Shown: positions 46,210 to 54,774 of the stretch, piece after piece
Layout of the letters: every line of letters begins with the position of its first letter
Position numbering within the stretch: the first letter of the stretch is position 1
Source of the DNA: Arthrobacter hankyongi
GTDB taxonomy: Bacteria; Actinomycetota; Actinomycetes; Actinomycetales; Micrococcaceae
Assembly (NCBI RefSeq): GCF_022012395.1
Contig: NZ_JAKLTQ010000019.1
Span: forward strand, 27,844 to 91,843
Length of the DNA: 64,000 nt
Direction: 5' to 3'
Notes under the pieces: model-generated
Databases searched by the model: none
Seen by the model: the letters and a program-made list of their open reading frames with translations, nothing else
Told to the model about the DNA's origin: nothing
Position numbers and translations under genes: made by a program

Positions 46210-47370
46210 ATGCGGATACTGCACACATCGGACTGGCATTTGGGGCGATCCTTCCACGGGGTGGGGATGCTGCCGGCGCAGCGGCACTTCCTCGACCAGC
46301 TTGTGCAGACGGTGCGTGACCGGTCCGTGGATGTGGTCCTGGTTGCCGGGGACGTCTATGACCGGGCCCTGCCCGGGGTGGACGTGGTCAATCTGTTTTC
46401 GGACACCTTGGCCCGGATCCGCGCAGCCGGCGCGCGCATCATCCTGACCAGCGGCAACCATGACTCGGCATCGCGGCTGGGGTTTGGCTCGACGATCCTG
46501 GCCCACGGCGGGGTCCACCTGCGCACGAAGCTGTCGGAGCTGGCCGTGCCGGTGGAGCTGGCGCTGGACGGCGCGGTGCTCGCCGTCTACGGGGTTCCCT
46601 ATCTGGAGCCGCGGCTGTGTGCCGACGAGCTCGGCGCGGAATCGCCGTCGCATACTGCCGTCACCCAGGCAGCGCTGGAGCGGATCCGCACGGACCTGGT
46701 CGCCCGCCGTGCCGGGGGCACCGTCCACGCCCTGGTGCTGGCCCATACTTTCGCCAGCGGCGGCCTCACCTCGGACAGCGAGCGGGACCTGAGCATCGGC
46801 GGCGTCGGTGCCGTCCCGCTGGACCTGTTCGACGGCCTGGACTACGTAGCGCTGGGACACCTGCACGGCCGCCAGCAGTTGAGCCATACCGTGCGCTATT
46901 CCGGTTCCCCGCTGCCGTACTCCTTCTCCGAGGCAGGGCACCGCAAGGGCGGCTACCTCGTCGAGTTCGACGCCGGCGGGCTGGCCGGAGTGGAGGAGAT
47001 CAGCTGGGAGACGGGGCGCCGGCTGGCCGTGCTGAAGGGCACGATGGACGAGTTGCTGGAATCGCCGGACCACACCTGGGCCGAAGCGGCCTATTGCCAG
47101 ATCACCCTCACGGACGATGAACGTCCGCTGCGGGCCATGGAGCGGCTGCGCGGCCGGTTCCCGGACACCCTGGTCCTTGCCTTCGAACCGGCCTCGGGGC
47201 CGCAGCGCAGTCTCCAGACCTACAGCGAGCGGATCGCCAAGGCCCAGGACGACCTGGAAATTTGCTGCGGCTTCCTGGAACATGTGCGTTCCCGGGCCGC
47301 TGACGACGGCGAGCGGGAGCTGCTTATCGAGGCTCTGGGCTTGGCCGCGGCTGCGGAGGTGTCCGCATGA
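46210..47370 (+). CDS. sbcD: Exonuclease SbcCD subunit D
   Basis: Mre11-type nuclease that opens DNA hairpins and processes double-strand ends with SbcC. The protein has 386 residues. Phosphoesterase motifs are HTSDWHLG (7-14), GDVYDRA, SGNHDSASR and YVALGHLHGRQ. The stop overlaps the sbcC start by 4 bases. Confidence 0.96.
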   Translation: MRILHTSDWHLGRSFHGVGMLPAQRHFLDQLVQTVRDRSVDVVLVAGDVYDRALPGVDVVNLFSDTLARIRAAGARIILTSGNHDSASRLGFGSTILAHGGVHLRTKLSELAVPVELALDGAVLAVYGVPYLEPRLCADELGAESPSHTAVTQAALERIRTDLVARRAGGTVHALVLAHTFASGGLTSDSERDLSIGGVGAVPLDLFDGLDYVALGHLHGRQQLSHTVRYSGSPLPYSFSEAGHRKGGYLVEFDAGGLAGVEEISWETGRRLAVLKGTMDELLESPDHTWAEAAYCQITLTDDERPLRAMERLRGRFPDTLVLAFEPASGPQRSLQTYSERIAKAQDDLEICCGFLEHVRSRAADDGERELLIEALGLAAAAEVSA

Positions 47371-50300
47371 GGATCCACCGGCTGGAAATCCAGGCGTTTG
47401 GCCCGTTCGCCGGGCGGCAGCAGATCGATTTCGATGAGCTCAGCGCCCAGGGCCTGTTCCTGCTCAACGGCCAGACGGGCGCCGGTAAGACCAGCATCCT
47501 CGACGCGGTGTGCTTTGCCCTCTACGGTTCCGTCCCAGGGGCGCGCCAGAGCGGCAAGCGGCTACGCAGCGACCACGCCGAGGCCGCGACTGCCCCGGAG
47601 GTGGTCTGCGAATTCAGCGCCCGGGGCAGGCGTTTCGAGGTCACGCGCAGTCCGCAGTGGGACCGCCCGTCCGCACGTTCGGGCAAGGGCACCGCGGTGC
47701 AGCAGGCCCAGACCCTGCTGCGCGAGCGCATCGGCGGCGCCTGGGTGGAAAAGTCGGCCCGCAATGACGAGGCTGCCACCGAACTGAGCGAGGTGCTGGG
47801 TATGAGCCTGGACCAGTTCACGAAAGTGGTGCTGCTGCCGCAGGGGGAGTTCGCCGCCTTTCTGCGTGCGGATGCGAAGGAACGCCGGCCCCTGCTGCAG
47901 CGGCTGTTCAATACGCAGCGTTTCGAGGCCGTGGAACAGGCGCTGGCCGCGGACGCCGGGGTGGCCAAGGTGGAATATGACCAGGCCCTGGCCGCCGTCG
48001 GGCTGCTGCTGCGTGCGGCACGCGAGGAGGCCGGACGCCACTTGGCGCAGGACCAACTGCCGGACGATTCTGTGGACGGTGCCGGACTGCTCGGGGAGCT
48101 GCAGGAGGCTGTCGCCGCGCTGGCCGCGGACGCTGCGGCCCGGGCCGCCGACGGAGCCGAAGAACTGGCCCGGCTGCGTGCCGAGGCCGCGGCGCAGGAA
48201 CGGCGCATCGCGGACCACGCCGAGCTGGGGACGCTGGAGGAACTCGAGGACAAGCGCCGGACCAATGAGCCGGTCTACCGGCAGCTGGCTGAGGATCTGC
48301 AGGCCCACCGCCGTGCGGAACTGCTCGCCGCGCCCATCCGGCACCGCGACCAGGCCGCGGCCGCGGCCGGGCAGGCCGCCGGAACGGCGCAGCGGCTGGC
48401 CGAGGCCGCTGCCGCGCACCCCCTCTATGGAGACTATGGAACGGAACTTCCCGCGCCGGCAGCGGCCGGGGAAGCCGCCGAACGGCTCGCTGCGGTCTTG
48501 GCGGAGGCTGCGGACCGGGCCGGGACACAGCTGGGCCGGGTGCAGGCGCTGCTGCCGGAGGAAGAACGGCTGCAGGCCCTCGAGGCCTCGGAAGCAGAAC
48601 TGGAGGCCGGGCTGCTCCGGCTCGCCACGCAAATGGACCGGACGGCGGAGGATACCGCCGCCTGCCGGGATGAGGCCGCCAGGCTGCAGGAGGACCTGCA
48701 GTCCAGACAGGCGGAGGCCGGGGACCTTCCGGCACTCGAACGGCGCGTGGCGGAAGCCGAAGCGGTAGCCGGAGTGGTGGCCGAGCACACCGCCTGCACA
48801 ACGGAGCTGGCGGCCGCGGCAGGCGCCCGGGACGAGGCCAAGGCCCTGCAGCTGGACCTGAAGGAACGCTGGCTTCACCTGCTGCAGCAGCGGCTGGACA
48901 ATGCAGCCGCGGAGCTGGCCTCGCGGCTGGAGGCGGGCGCACCCTGCCCGGTGTGCGGTTCCGAAGAGCATCCGGCGCCTGCCGGGGCCGGGGCCGGCCG
49001 CCTGGTCGGCGAGGACGAAGAGACCGCAGCGCGCCAGGAGCATAGCGAGGCCGAGTCGCGCCTGGCGCAGGCGCAGCAGGAATGCGGCAGGCTTGAAGCC
49101 CGGCTGGCCGCGCTGGCTGCCCGCGGCGGGGAAACCCCGGCGGCGGAAGCCCGTGCCGCCGTCGACCGGGCCGGCGCGGAACTGGACGCCGCACGGCAGG
49201 CGGCCCTGGAGCGCGGGCAGCTGGAGTCCGCAGCTGCTGCAGCGGCAGCAAGACTGGAGGAGCTCGGCCGGCAGGCCGCAGCGCTGGACGTGGACCACGC
49301 CGCCGCCGGCACGGAACTGAAAGCCGTGCGGGAGCAGCGCGGTCAGCTCGGCAACAGGCTGGCCGCTCTCGCGCCGACCGGCAGCACGCTGTCCGCGCAT
49401 GCCGAAGCCCTGTCGGGCCTTGTGGCCGCCTTGGGCGAGGCGGTCCGGGCGCTGGACGCCAGCCGCCATGCGGCGGACGCGCTGGAACATAGCGCGGACG
49501 AACTGGCCGGCGCGATTGCAGGCTCGGCATTTGACGGCGAGGAACAGGCACGCGCGGCGCTGCTGTCCGCGGCCGATCTGGCGGCAGCGCAGCTGGCCGT
49601 CGAGGAACACACCCTGCTGGGACAGCGGGTGCAGTTGCTCCGGGACTCCGAGCCGGTGCGGCGGGCGCGCGCGGACCGGGCAGCGGGCCAGCTGCCGCCG
49701 GACGCGGATGCCGCCGCAGCGCTGCGCAGCCGCACCGAAGAGCTGGACGAGGCGGTGCGGGATCTGCAGGTCCGCAGCGGCGTGCTGCAGGCATCGGACC
49801 GCCAGCTGCAGTCCTACGGCCCCCGACTGGCCGAGGCAACCGGGGTGCTGGACGCGGCCCGGGAGCGTTTTGACCGGATCCAGTCCGTGGCGGAGACGGT
49901 GCGCGGGCTGGGCGAGAACGAACGCAAGATGACCCTGACCACCTACGTGCTGGCCGCGCGGCTGGAGCAGATTGCCGCGGCGGCCTCGGAGCGGCTGGGC
50001 ACGATGACCGACGGGCGCTACACCCTGGTCCATGACGATTCCAAGTCCGGCAACAAGAAATCGGGGCTTGGTCTGCACGTCAACGACGGCTGGACCGGGC
50101 AGCGCCGGGACACTGCCACGCTCTCCGGCGGGGAGTCCTTCATGGCCTCGCTGGCGCTGGCGCTGGGCCTGGCCGATGTGGTCCAGGCGGAGGCCGGCGG
50201 CGTGGATATCGAGACCCTGTTCGTGGACGAAGGTTTCGGCAGCCTGGACGAGCAGGCACTGGAACAGGTCATGGATGCCCTGGAGGGGCTGCGGGACGGT

Positions 50301-50429
50301 GGCCGGGTTGTCGGGCTGGTCAGCCATGTGCCGGAGATGAAGCTGCGTATCCCTGCCCAGCTGCGGGTGGCCAAGGGCCGGCAGGGCTCCTCCGTGGAAC
50401 TCGTGCTGGGGGAGCCGGCCGGCGTCTGA
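47367..50429 (+). CDS. sbcC: Exonuclease SbcCD subunit C
   Basis: Rad50-type ATPase, 1020 residues. The N-terminal Walker A is GQTGAGKTSILD, two long Ala/Glu/Leu/Arg-rich coiled-coil arms flank a zinc hook CPVCG near residue 526, and the C-terminal half has LSGGESFMASLALALGLADV and Walker B LFVDEGFGSLD. The length is normal. It is coupled to sbcD by an ATGA overlap. Confidence 0.96.
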   Translation: MRIHRLEIQAFGPFAGRQQIDFDELSAQGLFLLNGQTGAGKTSILDAVCFALYGSVPGARQSGKRLRSDHAEAATAPEVVCEFSARGRRFEVTRSPQWDRPSARSGKGTAVQQAQTLLRERIGGAWVEKSARNDEAATELSEVLGMSLDQFTKVVLLPQGEFAAFLRADAKERRPLLQRLFNTQRFEAVEQALAADAGVAKVEYDQALAAVGLLLRAAREEAGRHLAQDQLPDDSVDGAGLLGELQEAVAALAADAAARAADGAEELARLRAEAAAQERRIADHAELGTLEELEDKRRTNEPVYRQLAEDLQAHRRAELLAAPIRHRDQAAAAAGQAAGTAQRLAEAAAAHPLYGDYGTELPAPAAAGEAAERLAAVLAEAADRAGTQLGRVQALLPEEERLQALEASEAELEAGLLRLATQMDRTAEDTAACRDEAARLQEDLQSRQAEAGDLPALERRVAEAEAVAGVVAEHTACTTELAAAAGARDEAKALQLDLKERWLHLLQQRLDNAAAELASRLEAGAPCPVCGSEEHPAPAGAGAGRLVGEDEETAARQEHSEAESRLAQAQQECGRLEARLAALAARGGETPAAEARAAVDRAGAELDAARQAALERGQLESAAAAAAARLEELGRQAAALDVDHAAAGTELKAVREQRGQLGNRLAALAPTGSTLSAHAEALSGLVAALGEAVRALDASRHAADALEHSADELAGAIAGSAFDGEEQARAALLSAADLAAAQLAVEEHTLLGQRVQLLRDSEPVRRARADRAAGQLPPDADAAAALRSRTEELDEAVRDLQVRSGVLQASDRQLQSYGPRLAEATGVLDAARERFDRIQSVAETVRGLGENERKMTLTTYVLAARLEQIAAAASERLGTMTDGRYTLVHDDSKSGNKKSGLGLHVNDGWTGQRRDTATLSGGESFMASLALALGLADVVQAEAGGVDIETLFVDEGFGSLDEQALEQVMDALEGLRDGGRVVGLVSHVPEMKLRIPAQLRVAKGRQGSSVELVLGEPAGV

Positions 50430-50469
50430 GCCGGCCCGTGTGGCGGCTGCCGGCCGGCCCGGAGGCCAG

Positions 50470-50475
50470 TAGAAT
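50470..50475 (+). promoter_or_regulatory. Candidate -10 box for the MFS gene at 50544
   Basis: TAGAAT 68 bases before the MFS ATG. Here a leader with a ribosome site (GGAG, six bases before the ATG) would be present. Confidence 0.4.
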
Positions 50476-50543
50476 GGAGGTGTTATCCGGGTCGTGCGCG
50501 TCGGGAGGTGGGACGATGCGCGGTTTGAGCTGCCCGGAGTACC

Positions 50544-51905
50544 ATGAGTGCCATTCCTTCTCCCGCCACCCCGCCTGCCCCCGCGGCGGCCACGACTCTT
50601 CCCGAAGATTCCGCCAGTCCTCTCGCCTCTGAGCTGGCCGGCCCTGCCGCCGCCGACGCGAAACGGCAGGCCGGCCGTTTCCGGCAGTTGCCCGCGCTGG
50701 CCGGCAGGTCCTTCCTGCCGATCGGCTTCCTTGCCCGCCTGCCGCTGGCAATGCTCACCGTCGGGGCGATGACCCTGGCCACTACCGCTTCCGGTTCCTA
50801 TGCCCTGGGAGGGATGGCAGCCGGTGCGGTCGGGATCGGCGCCGCCGCCGGAGCCCCGGCCCAAGGACATCTGGCCGACCGCCGGGGCCAGCGCAGCGTC
50901 CTGCTGGCTGCCGCGGTGGCCCACACCGCGGCCATCGCCGGACTGCTGGCCGCCGTCGCGCTCGTACCGGACCTGTCCGGGCCCTGGGTCGCAGTGGTGT
51001 TGGCCACAGCACTGCTGATGGGGCTCACCAGCCCTCAGGTGGCCTCGCTGGCGCGCGTGCGCTGGATGGCTCTCACCCGGCACCGGCCGGCCGTGCGCGG
51101 GACCGCACTGTCCTACGAAAGCACCGTTGACGAGCTGACCTTCGTACTCGGCCCGGCGCTGGTGGGGCTGCTGGCGGCATTCGTCGCAGCCTGGCTGCCG
51201 TTTGTGCTGGCAGCGGTGCTGACCATCGTTCTGGTCCCGGCCTTCGCCGTGCACCCCACCCACCGTGCGGTCCCGCCCGCGGCCGGCAGCCGGCGCCCCG
51301 TGGACGTCCCGGGGCAGGGGCCGGATCCGGCCCGCTGGTGGCCGGCGGCGGTCCCGGTGCTGGGGATGGTGTCGATGGGCATGTTCTTCGGGGCGGCACA
51401 GAACGGCGTCAGCGCCTTCGGCGGCAGCATCGGGGCAGCGGAAACCGCAGGGCTGCTGTACGCGCTGATCGGTGTGAGCTCGGCGGTCACCGCGCTGTCC
51501 GTGGCCTTCTGGCCGGCACGCTTCGCCCTCGTACCGCGGTGGATCCTGTGCGCCGCGGGCATGACGGGCTGCACTTTGCTGCTGTTGCTGCCGCAGACCC
51601 CCGCACAGATGGTGGCCGCGCTGCTGGCGGCCGGGCTCCCGGTCGGCCCGGCCATGGTGACGATCTACGGTGTCGGCGGCCTGGTGGCCCCGGCGCACCG
51701 TCTAGGTACGGTCATGACGCTGTTGGCCAGCGGCGTCGTCCTGGGCGCGGCGCTGGGTGCCGCGCTGGCTGGCGCAGCGGCCCAGGCAGCCGGGCACACC
51801 GGGGCCTTCCTCGTCGCCGCCGCTGCGGCGGCGGTAATGCTGCTGGTGAGCCTGTTCGCGCTGCCCGGGGTGCGCCGCGCCCGGGCCCTGCCGCCATCGG
51901 CTTAA
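50544..51905 (+). CDS. MFS transporter
   Basis: Protein of 453 residues with twelve hydrophobic segments after a Pro/Ala-rich N-terminus. The motif A loop is GHLADRRGQRS. The membrane segments are Ala/Gly-rich with few charged residues. It converges on the IclR gene. The substrate is unknown; the neighbourhood of aromatic catabolic genes is only a weak hint. Confidence 0.88.
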   Translation: MSAIPSPATPPAPAAATTLPEDSASPLASELAGPAAADAKRQAGRFRQLPALAGRSFLPIGFLARLPLAMLTVGAMTLATTASGSYALGGMAAGAVGIGAAAGAPAQGHLADRRGQRSVLLAAAVAHTAAIAGLLAAVALVPDLSGPWVAVVLATALLMGLTSPQVASLARVRWMALTRHRPAVRGTALSYESTVDELTFVLGPALVGLLAAFVAAWLPFVLAAVLTIVLVPAFAVHPTHRAVPPAAGSRRPVDVPGQGPDPARWWPAAVPVLGMVSMGMFFGAAQNGVSAFGGSIGAAETAGLLYALIGVSSAVTALSVAFWPARFALVPRWILCAAGMTGCTLLLLLPQTPAQMVAALLAAGLPVGPAMVTIYGVGGLVAPAHRLGTVMTLLASGVVLGAALGAALAGAAAQAAGHTGAFLVAAAAAAVMLLVSLFALPGVRRARALPPSA

Positions 51906-51921
51906 CCCGTCACGGCGGCCG

Positions 51922-52644
51922 TCAGTGCAGCTCGGCCTGGATGGTCGATGCGGCGGCCACCAGCGTCCGGCCGATGTCGTCCGGGTCGAGTTCGGTGCGG
52001 ATATAGACGACGGCGAGGGCCGCCGGCAGCTGCCCGGGGACGCGGATGGGGGCACCCACCGAGGAAACCCCCGGGATCACCTCGTCATGGCTGACGGCAT
52101 AGCCCAGTTCCGCGGCGGCACGGGATTCCGGCCGGTACGGCTGTCCGGGTGCCAGCTGCTCCCACTGTTCCTCGGTCAGAGCGGACTGGATCGCGATGCC
52201 CGGTGCCCCGGCGCTGAAGGAGTGCCGGGTGCCCGGACGCTGTGCCAGGGTCGCACCGGAATGGCGGGGTTCCACGGTGACCAGCGTGACGCAGTCGTGC
52301 TGGTCCCACACGGCCAGGAACGCAGTCATGTTCAGGCTGTTGGCCAGGCTCGTCAGTTCCGGCAGTGCGGCGGACTGGAGATTGCGCGAGACGCCCCGGG
52401 CCAGCGCCGCCAGCCCCGGACCCGCCTGCAGGCGCCCGGCCGCATCACGCATCACCAGGGAGTGGTCCTCGAGTGTGCGCAGGATCCGGTAGGCAATGGA
52501 ACGGTGCACGCCGAGCGCTGCGGAGAGCTCGGCAATGGTCATGGGCGCGGGGGCATCGGCGAGGATTTCAAGGGCCCGGATGCCGCGCGAGAGCGTCTGG
52601 GAATGGGCAGCACCGGACTTGGCGGGAGCTTCGCTGGAGGGCAT
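51922..52644 (-). CDS. IclR family transcriptional regulator
   Basis: Protein of 240 residues. The N-terminal winged helix (SRGIRALEILADAPAPMTIAEL, then LGVHRSIAYRILRTLEDHSLV) precedes the IclR effector domain. AAAGGA lies seven bases before the ATG at 52644 on the minus strand; the open frame continues 21 codons upstream but without a ribosome site. It is divergent from the hpaB unit and faces a tandem palindromic operator (52719-52753). IclR regulators commonly control aromatic acid catabolism. Confidence 0.92.
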   Translation of the reverse strand: MPSSEAPAKSGAAHSQTLSRGIRALEILADAPAPMTIAELSAALGVHRSIAYRILRTLEDHSLVMRDAAGRLQAGPGLAALARGVSRNLQSAALPELTSLANSLNMTAFLAVWDQHDCVTLVTVEPRHSGATLAQRPGTRHSFSAGAPGIAIQSALTEEQWEQLAPGQPYRPESRAAAELGYAVSHDEVIPGVSSVGAPIRVPGQLPAALAVVYIRTELDPDDIGRTLVAAASTIQAELH

Positions 52645-52718
52645 CTGGACATCCTTTGCGGAAAGTCTTGTGGGAAATTCGCCACAGTCGGTTGTGCGGG
52701 GGGTCACATTCCCATATT

Positions 52719-52753
52719 GTTCTATATCAGGACGTGATGTTCAACTATAGAAC
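52719..52753. promoter_or_regulatory. Tandem GTTC-N7-GRAC palindromes, likely IclR operator
   Basis: GTTCTATATCAGGAC (52719-52733) and GTTCAACTATAGAAC (52739-52753) are two 15-base palindromes whose starts are exactly 20 bases apart, i.e. about two helical turns, same face. The outer halves also form GTTCTATA/TATAGAAC. They lie in the intergenic space between the IclR gene and the hpaB unit. Confidence 0.6.
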
Positions 52754-52794
52754 TTCAAGGCGGTGTCCGCAGCCGCCACGAGGGTTAGGGGCCA

Positions 52795-53022
52795 ATGATG
52801 ATTGCTGCTCCCCGGCAGGATGCTGCGGACCGGTCCATCACGGCCCACGACGAACTGGACTGCTGCCCGTATACCGTGAACATCCTCGGAGCGGGGCAGC
52901 GTGCGCTGGCCACGCATTTCGCCGACAGCAGCTTCACCGCCATCCCCGAAAGCCGGCTCGGCATCGAGGAACTGTTCTGGTGCAGTCCCCGGCCGTCAAA
53001 CTGCCAATTCAACGTTCAATGA
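52795..53022 (+). pseudogene. Fragment resembling a flavin reductase (HpaC-like), probably broken
   Basis: A 75-codon frame whose middle (CPYTVNILGAGQRALATHFADSSF) looks like the central strand-helix of small flavin reductases, which in this family reads roughly 'F-V-N-V-L...Q..LA..FA...F'. The FMN-binding N-terminal half and the C-terminal half are missing, and the end (CSPRPSNCQF) is unlike the family. It immediately precedes hpaB, where an HpaC-like reductase would be expected. It could instead be a spurious ORF. Confidence 0.4.
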
Positions 53023-53041
53023 CGAAACTTGGAGGAAGACC

Positions 53042-54496
53042 ATGGGCATCCGAACCGGACAGCAGTATCTGGACAAGCTTAATTCGATGCATCCCCATGT
53101 GGTGATCAACGGCGAGGTGGTCTCGGAGAAGATCGCCGAGCACCCGATGTTCCGCAACAATGCCCGGACTTACGCCAAGCTCTTCGACATGCAGCACGAC
53201 CCGAAGTACCAGGAGGCCCTGACCTACACCTCGCCGACCACCGGGGACCTGGTCAACGCCTCCTTCCTTGTGCCCCGCACCATCGAGGACCTCGGGAGGC
53301 GCCGCAGGGCGATCTCCACCTGGGCCGAGTTCTCCCATGGCTTCCTGGGCCGCTCCGGGGACTACATGAACTCCTCCCTGACCGCGCTGTCCACGGCCAA
53401 GAAGTTCTTCGCGAAGGCCGACCCGGTCTTCGGCGAGCGCATCGAGCGCTACTACGAGTACGCCCGCGAGAACGACCTGCTGGCCACCCACACCCTGATC
53501 CCGCCGCAGGTCAACCGCTCGGTGCCCGGCTCTGAGCAGCTCGGCGGCCAGCTGGCCGCCCGGGTGACCGAGGAGCGCGAGGACGGCGTCATCATCAACG
53601 GTGCGCGGATGCTGGCCACCATCGCCCCGATCGCCGACGAGCTGCTGGTCTTCCCCTCCACCCTGCTGCGCGGTACCCCGGAGGATGCGCCATACTCCTA
53701 CGCATTCGCCGTGCCCAATGACACCCCCGGCATGCGCTACCTGTGCCGGTCCTCCCTGTATAACGGCGGCAGCGTCCATGACGAGCCGCTGGCCTCGCGG
53801 TTCGAGGAAATGGACGCGGTGGTCGTCTTCGAGGATGTCTTCGTGCCCAACGAGCGCGTCTTCATGCTCGGCCGTCCCGACCTGTGCAATGCCTGGTACG
53901 CCGAGACCGGTGCCGGCGCCCTGATGACCCACCAGGTGGTCACCCGGACCGTCGCCAAAAGCACCTTCTTCCTGGGCCTGGCCTCGGAACTGGCCGATGC
54001 GATCGGCATCGACGGTTTCCAGCACATCCAGGAGGATATCGCCGAGCTGATCGTCGACGTCGAAATCGGCAAGGCCTTCATCCGCGCCGCGGAGGTGGAT
54101 GCCGAGCTGAGCGGGGACGGTGTCATGCTCCCGCATTGGACCACGCTGAACGCGGCCCGGAACTGGTACCCGAAGATCGCCCAGCGGTTCCCGCAGATCA
54201 TCCGCAAGTTCTCCGCGTCCGGCCTGATGGCGCTGCCGGGCGAGGCAGATGTGAACAGCGACGCCGGCGCGGACATTGAGAAGTACCTGCAGGCCAAGAC
54301 GCTGACCGGGGCCGAGCGCGTGCGCTTGTTCAAGCTGGCGTTCGATGCCTCGATTTCCGGCTTCTCGGGTCGCGAGTCGCTCTACGAGTACTTCTTCTTC
54401 GGCGATCCGGTCCGCATGGCCGGGGCCCTGGTCAACAGCTACGACTTTGCCCCCGCGCGGGCGCGGATCCGCGAATTCCTCGCCCGCGAAGACTAA
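53042..54496 (+). CDS. hpaB: 4-hydroxyphenylacetate 3-monooxygenase, oxygenase component
   Basis: FADH2-dependent aromatic ortho-hydroxylase, 484 residues, acyl-CoA dehydrogenase-like fold. Family hallmarks are RTGQQYLDKL at the N-terminus, NASFLVPRTIEDL, THTLIPPQVNRSVP, MLATIAPIADELLVFPS and SGRESLYEYFFFGDPVR. The ATG at 53042 has a strong GGAGGA site upstream. It needs reduced flavin from a partner; only a broken remnant lies next to it. It probably acts on 4-hydroxyphenylacetate or a related phenol and is controlled by the divergent IclR regulator. Confidence 0.93.
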   Translation: MGIRTGQQYLDKLNSMHPHVVINGEVVSEKIAEHPMFRNNARTYAKLFDMQHDPKYQEALTYTSPTTGDLVNASFLVPRTIEDLGRRRRAISTWAEFSHGFLGRSGDYMNSSLTALSTAKKFFAKADPVFGERIERYYEYARENDLLATHTLIPPQVNRSVPGSEQLGGQLAARVTEEREDGVIINGARMLATIAPIADELLVFPSTLLRGTPEDAPYSYAFAVPNDTPGMRYLCRSSLYNGGSVHDEPLASRFEEMDAVVVFEDVFVPNERVFMLGRPDLCNAWYAETGAGALMTHQVVTRTVAKSTFFLGLASELADAIGIDGFQHIQEDIAELIVDVEIGKAFIRAAEVDAELSGDGVMLPHWTTLNAARNWYPKIAQRFPQIIRKFSASGLMALPGEADVNSDAGADIEKYLQAKTLTGAERVRLFKLAFDASISGFSGRESLYEYFFFGDPVRMAGALVNSYDFAPARARIREFLARED

Positions 54497-54498
54497 CA

Positions 54499-54630
54499 GC
54501 CGAGGGCCCCGCCCCGAGCTGGCGAGGTAAGGGAGCGGCCAGGGGTCCCCGTACGCGCAGCGTGTGGGGCAGGCCGTGAGCGGGGAGGCTTTTGGTCGCT
54601 AACAGCCGAGGGCCGCCGCCGGGCGCCCGT
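54499..54630. repeat. Dispersed GC-rich intergenic repeat, copy 2 (compound)
   Basis: GCCGAGGGCCCCGCC (from 54499) with CGAGCTGGCGAG, then AGGGGTCCCC (54541-54550) followed by GTACGCGCAGCGTGTGGGGC, and a second start GCCGAGGGCC at 54605. It repeats the module order seen at 44.9 kb, spaced 42 rather than 56 bases apart. Confidence 0.6.
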
Positions 54631-54644
54631 TTTCTACCGCTTGG

Positions 54645-54685
54645 CGCAGAACACACCCTCGGAAACCGCGGGGGTGTGTTCTGCG
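54645..54685 (+). terminator. 14-bp hairpin before the MHS carrier
   Basis: CGCAGAACACACCC (54645-54658) pairs exactly with 54672-54685, with two to three further pairs inside. It would end transcription from hpaB. Confidence 0.65.
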
Positions 54686-54696
54686 TTACGAGCCAT

Positions 54697-54738
54697 GTAA
54701 TATGGCACATGTCACATTACCGACCGTTCTGTCGGTAA
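54697..54738. promoter_or_regulatory. Two adjacent palindromes upstream of the MHS carrier
   Basis: 54697-54720 is a 24-base imperfect palindrome (9 of 12 positions) bounded by GTAAT and ATTAC. It partly overlaps TTACCGAC (54717-54724), which pairs with GTCGGTAA (54731-54738) over a six-base spacer. Both lie within 80 bases of the start, so regulator binding is likely; the regulator is unknown. Confidence 0.5.
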
Positions 54739-54774
54739 ATGTTCCAGTTGTTCAGCCGACGCACCGGAGTAATC

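Noticed and set aside
50516..50632. 38-codon ORF with a strong GGGAGGTGGGA site overlapping the MFS start
   Set aside because: Composition (Cys, His, Arg, Ser) is that of an out-of-frame shadow of the MFS gene and nothing supports coding; kept here only because the ribosome site is good.
47562..51698. 1378-codon frame antisense to sbcC and the MFS gene
   Set aside because: Typical antisense open frame of high-GC DNA; sbcC has a complete set of motifs on the other strand.
52901..53041. Upstream extension of HpaB (531 residues)
   Set aside because: It overlaps the reductase-like fragment in another frame, while ATG 53042 has a strong GGAGGA site and the family N-terminus.
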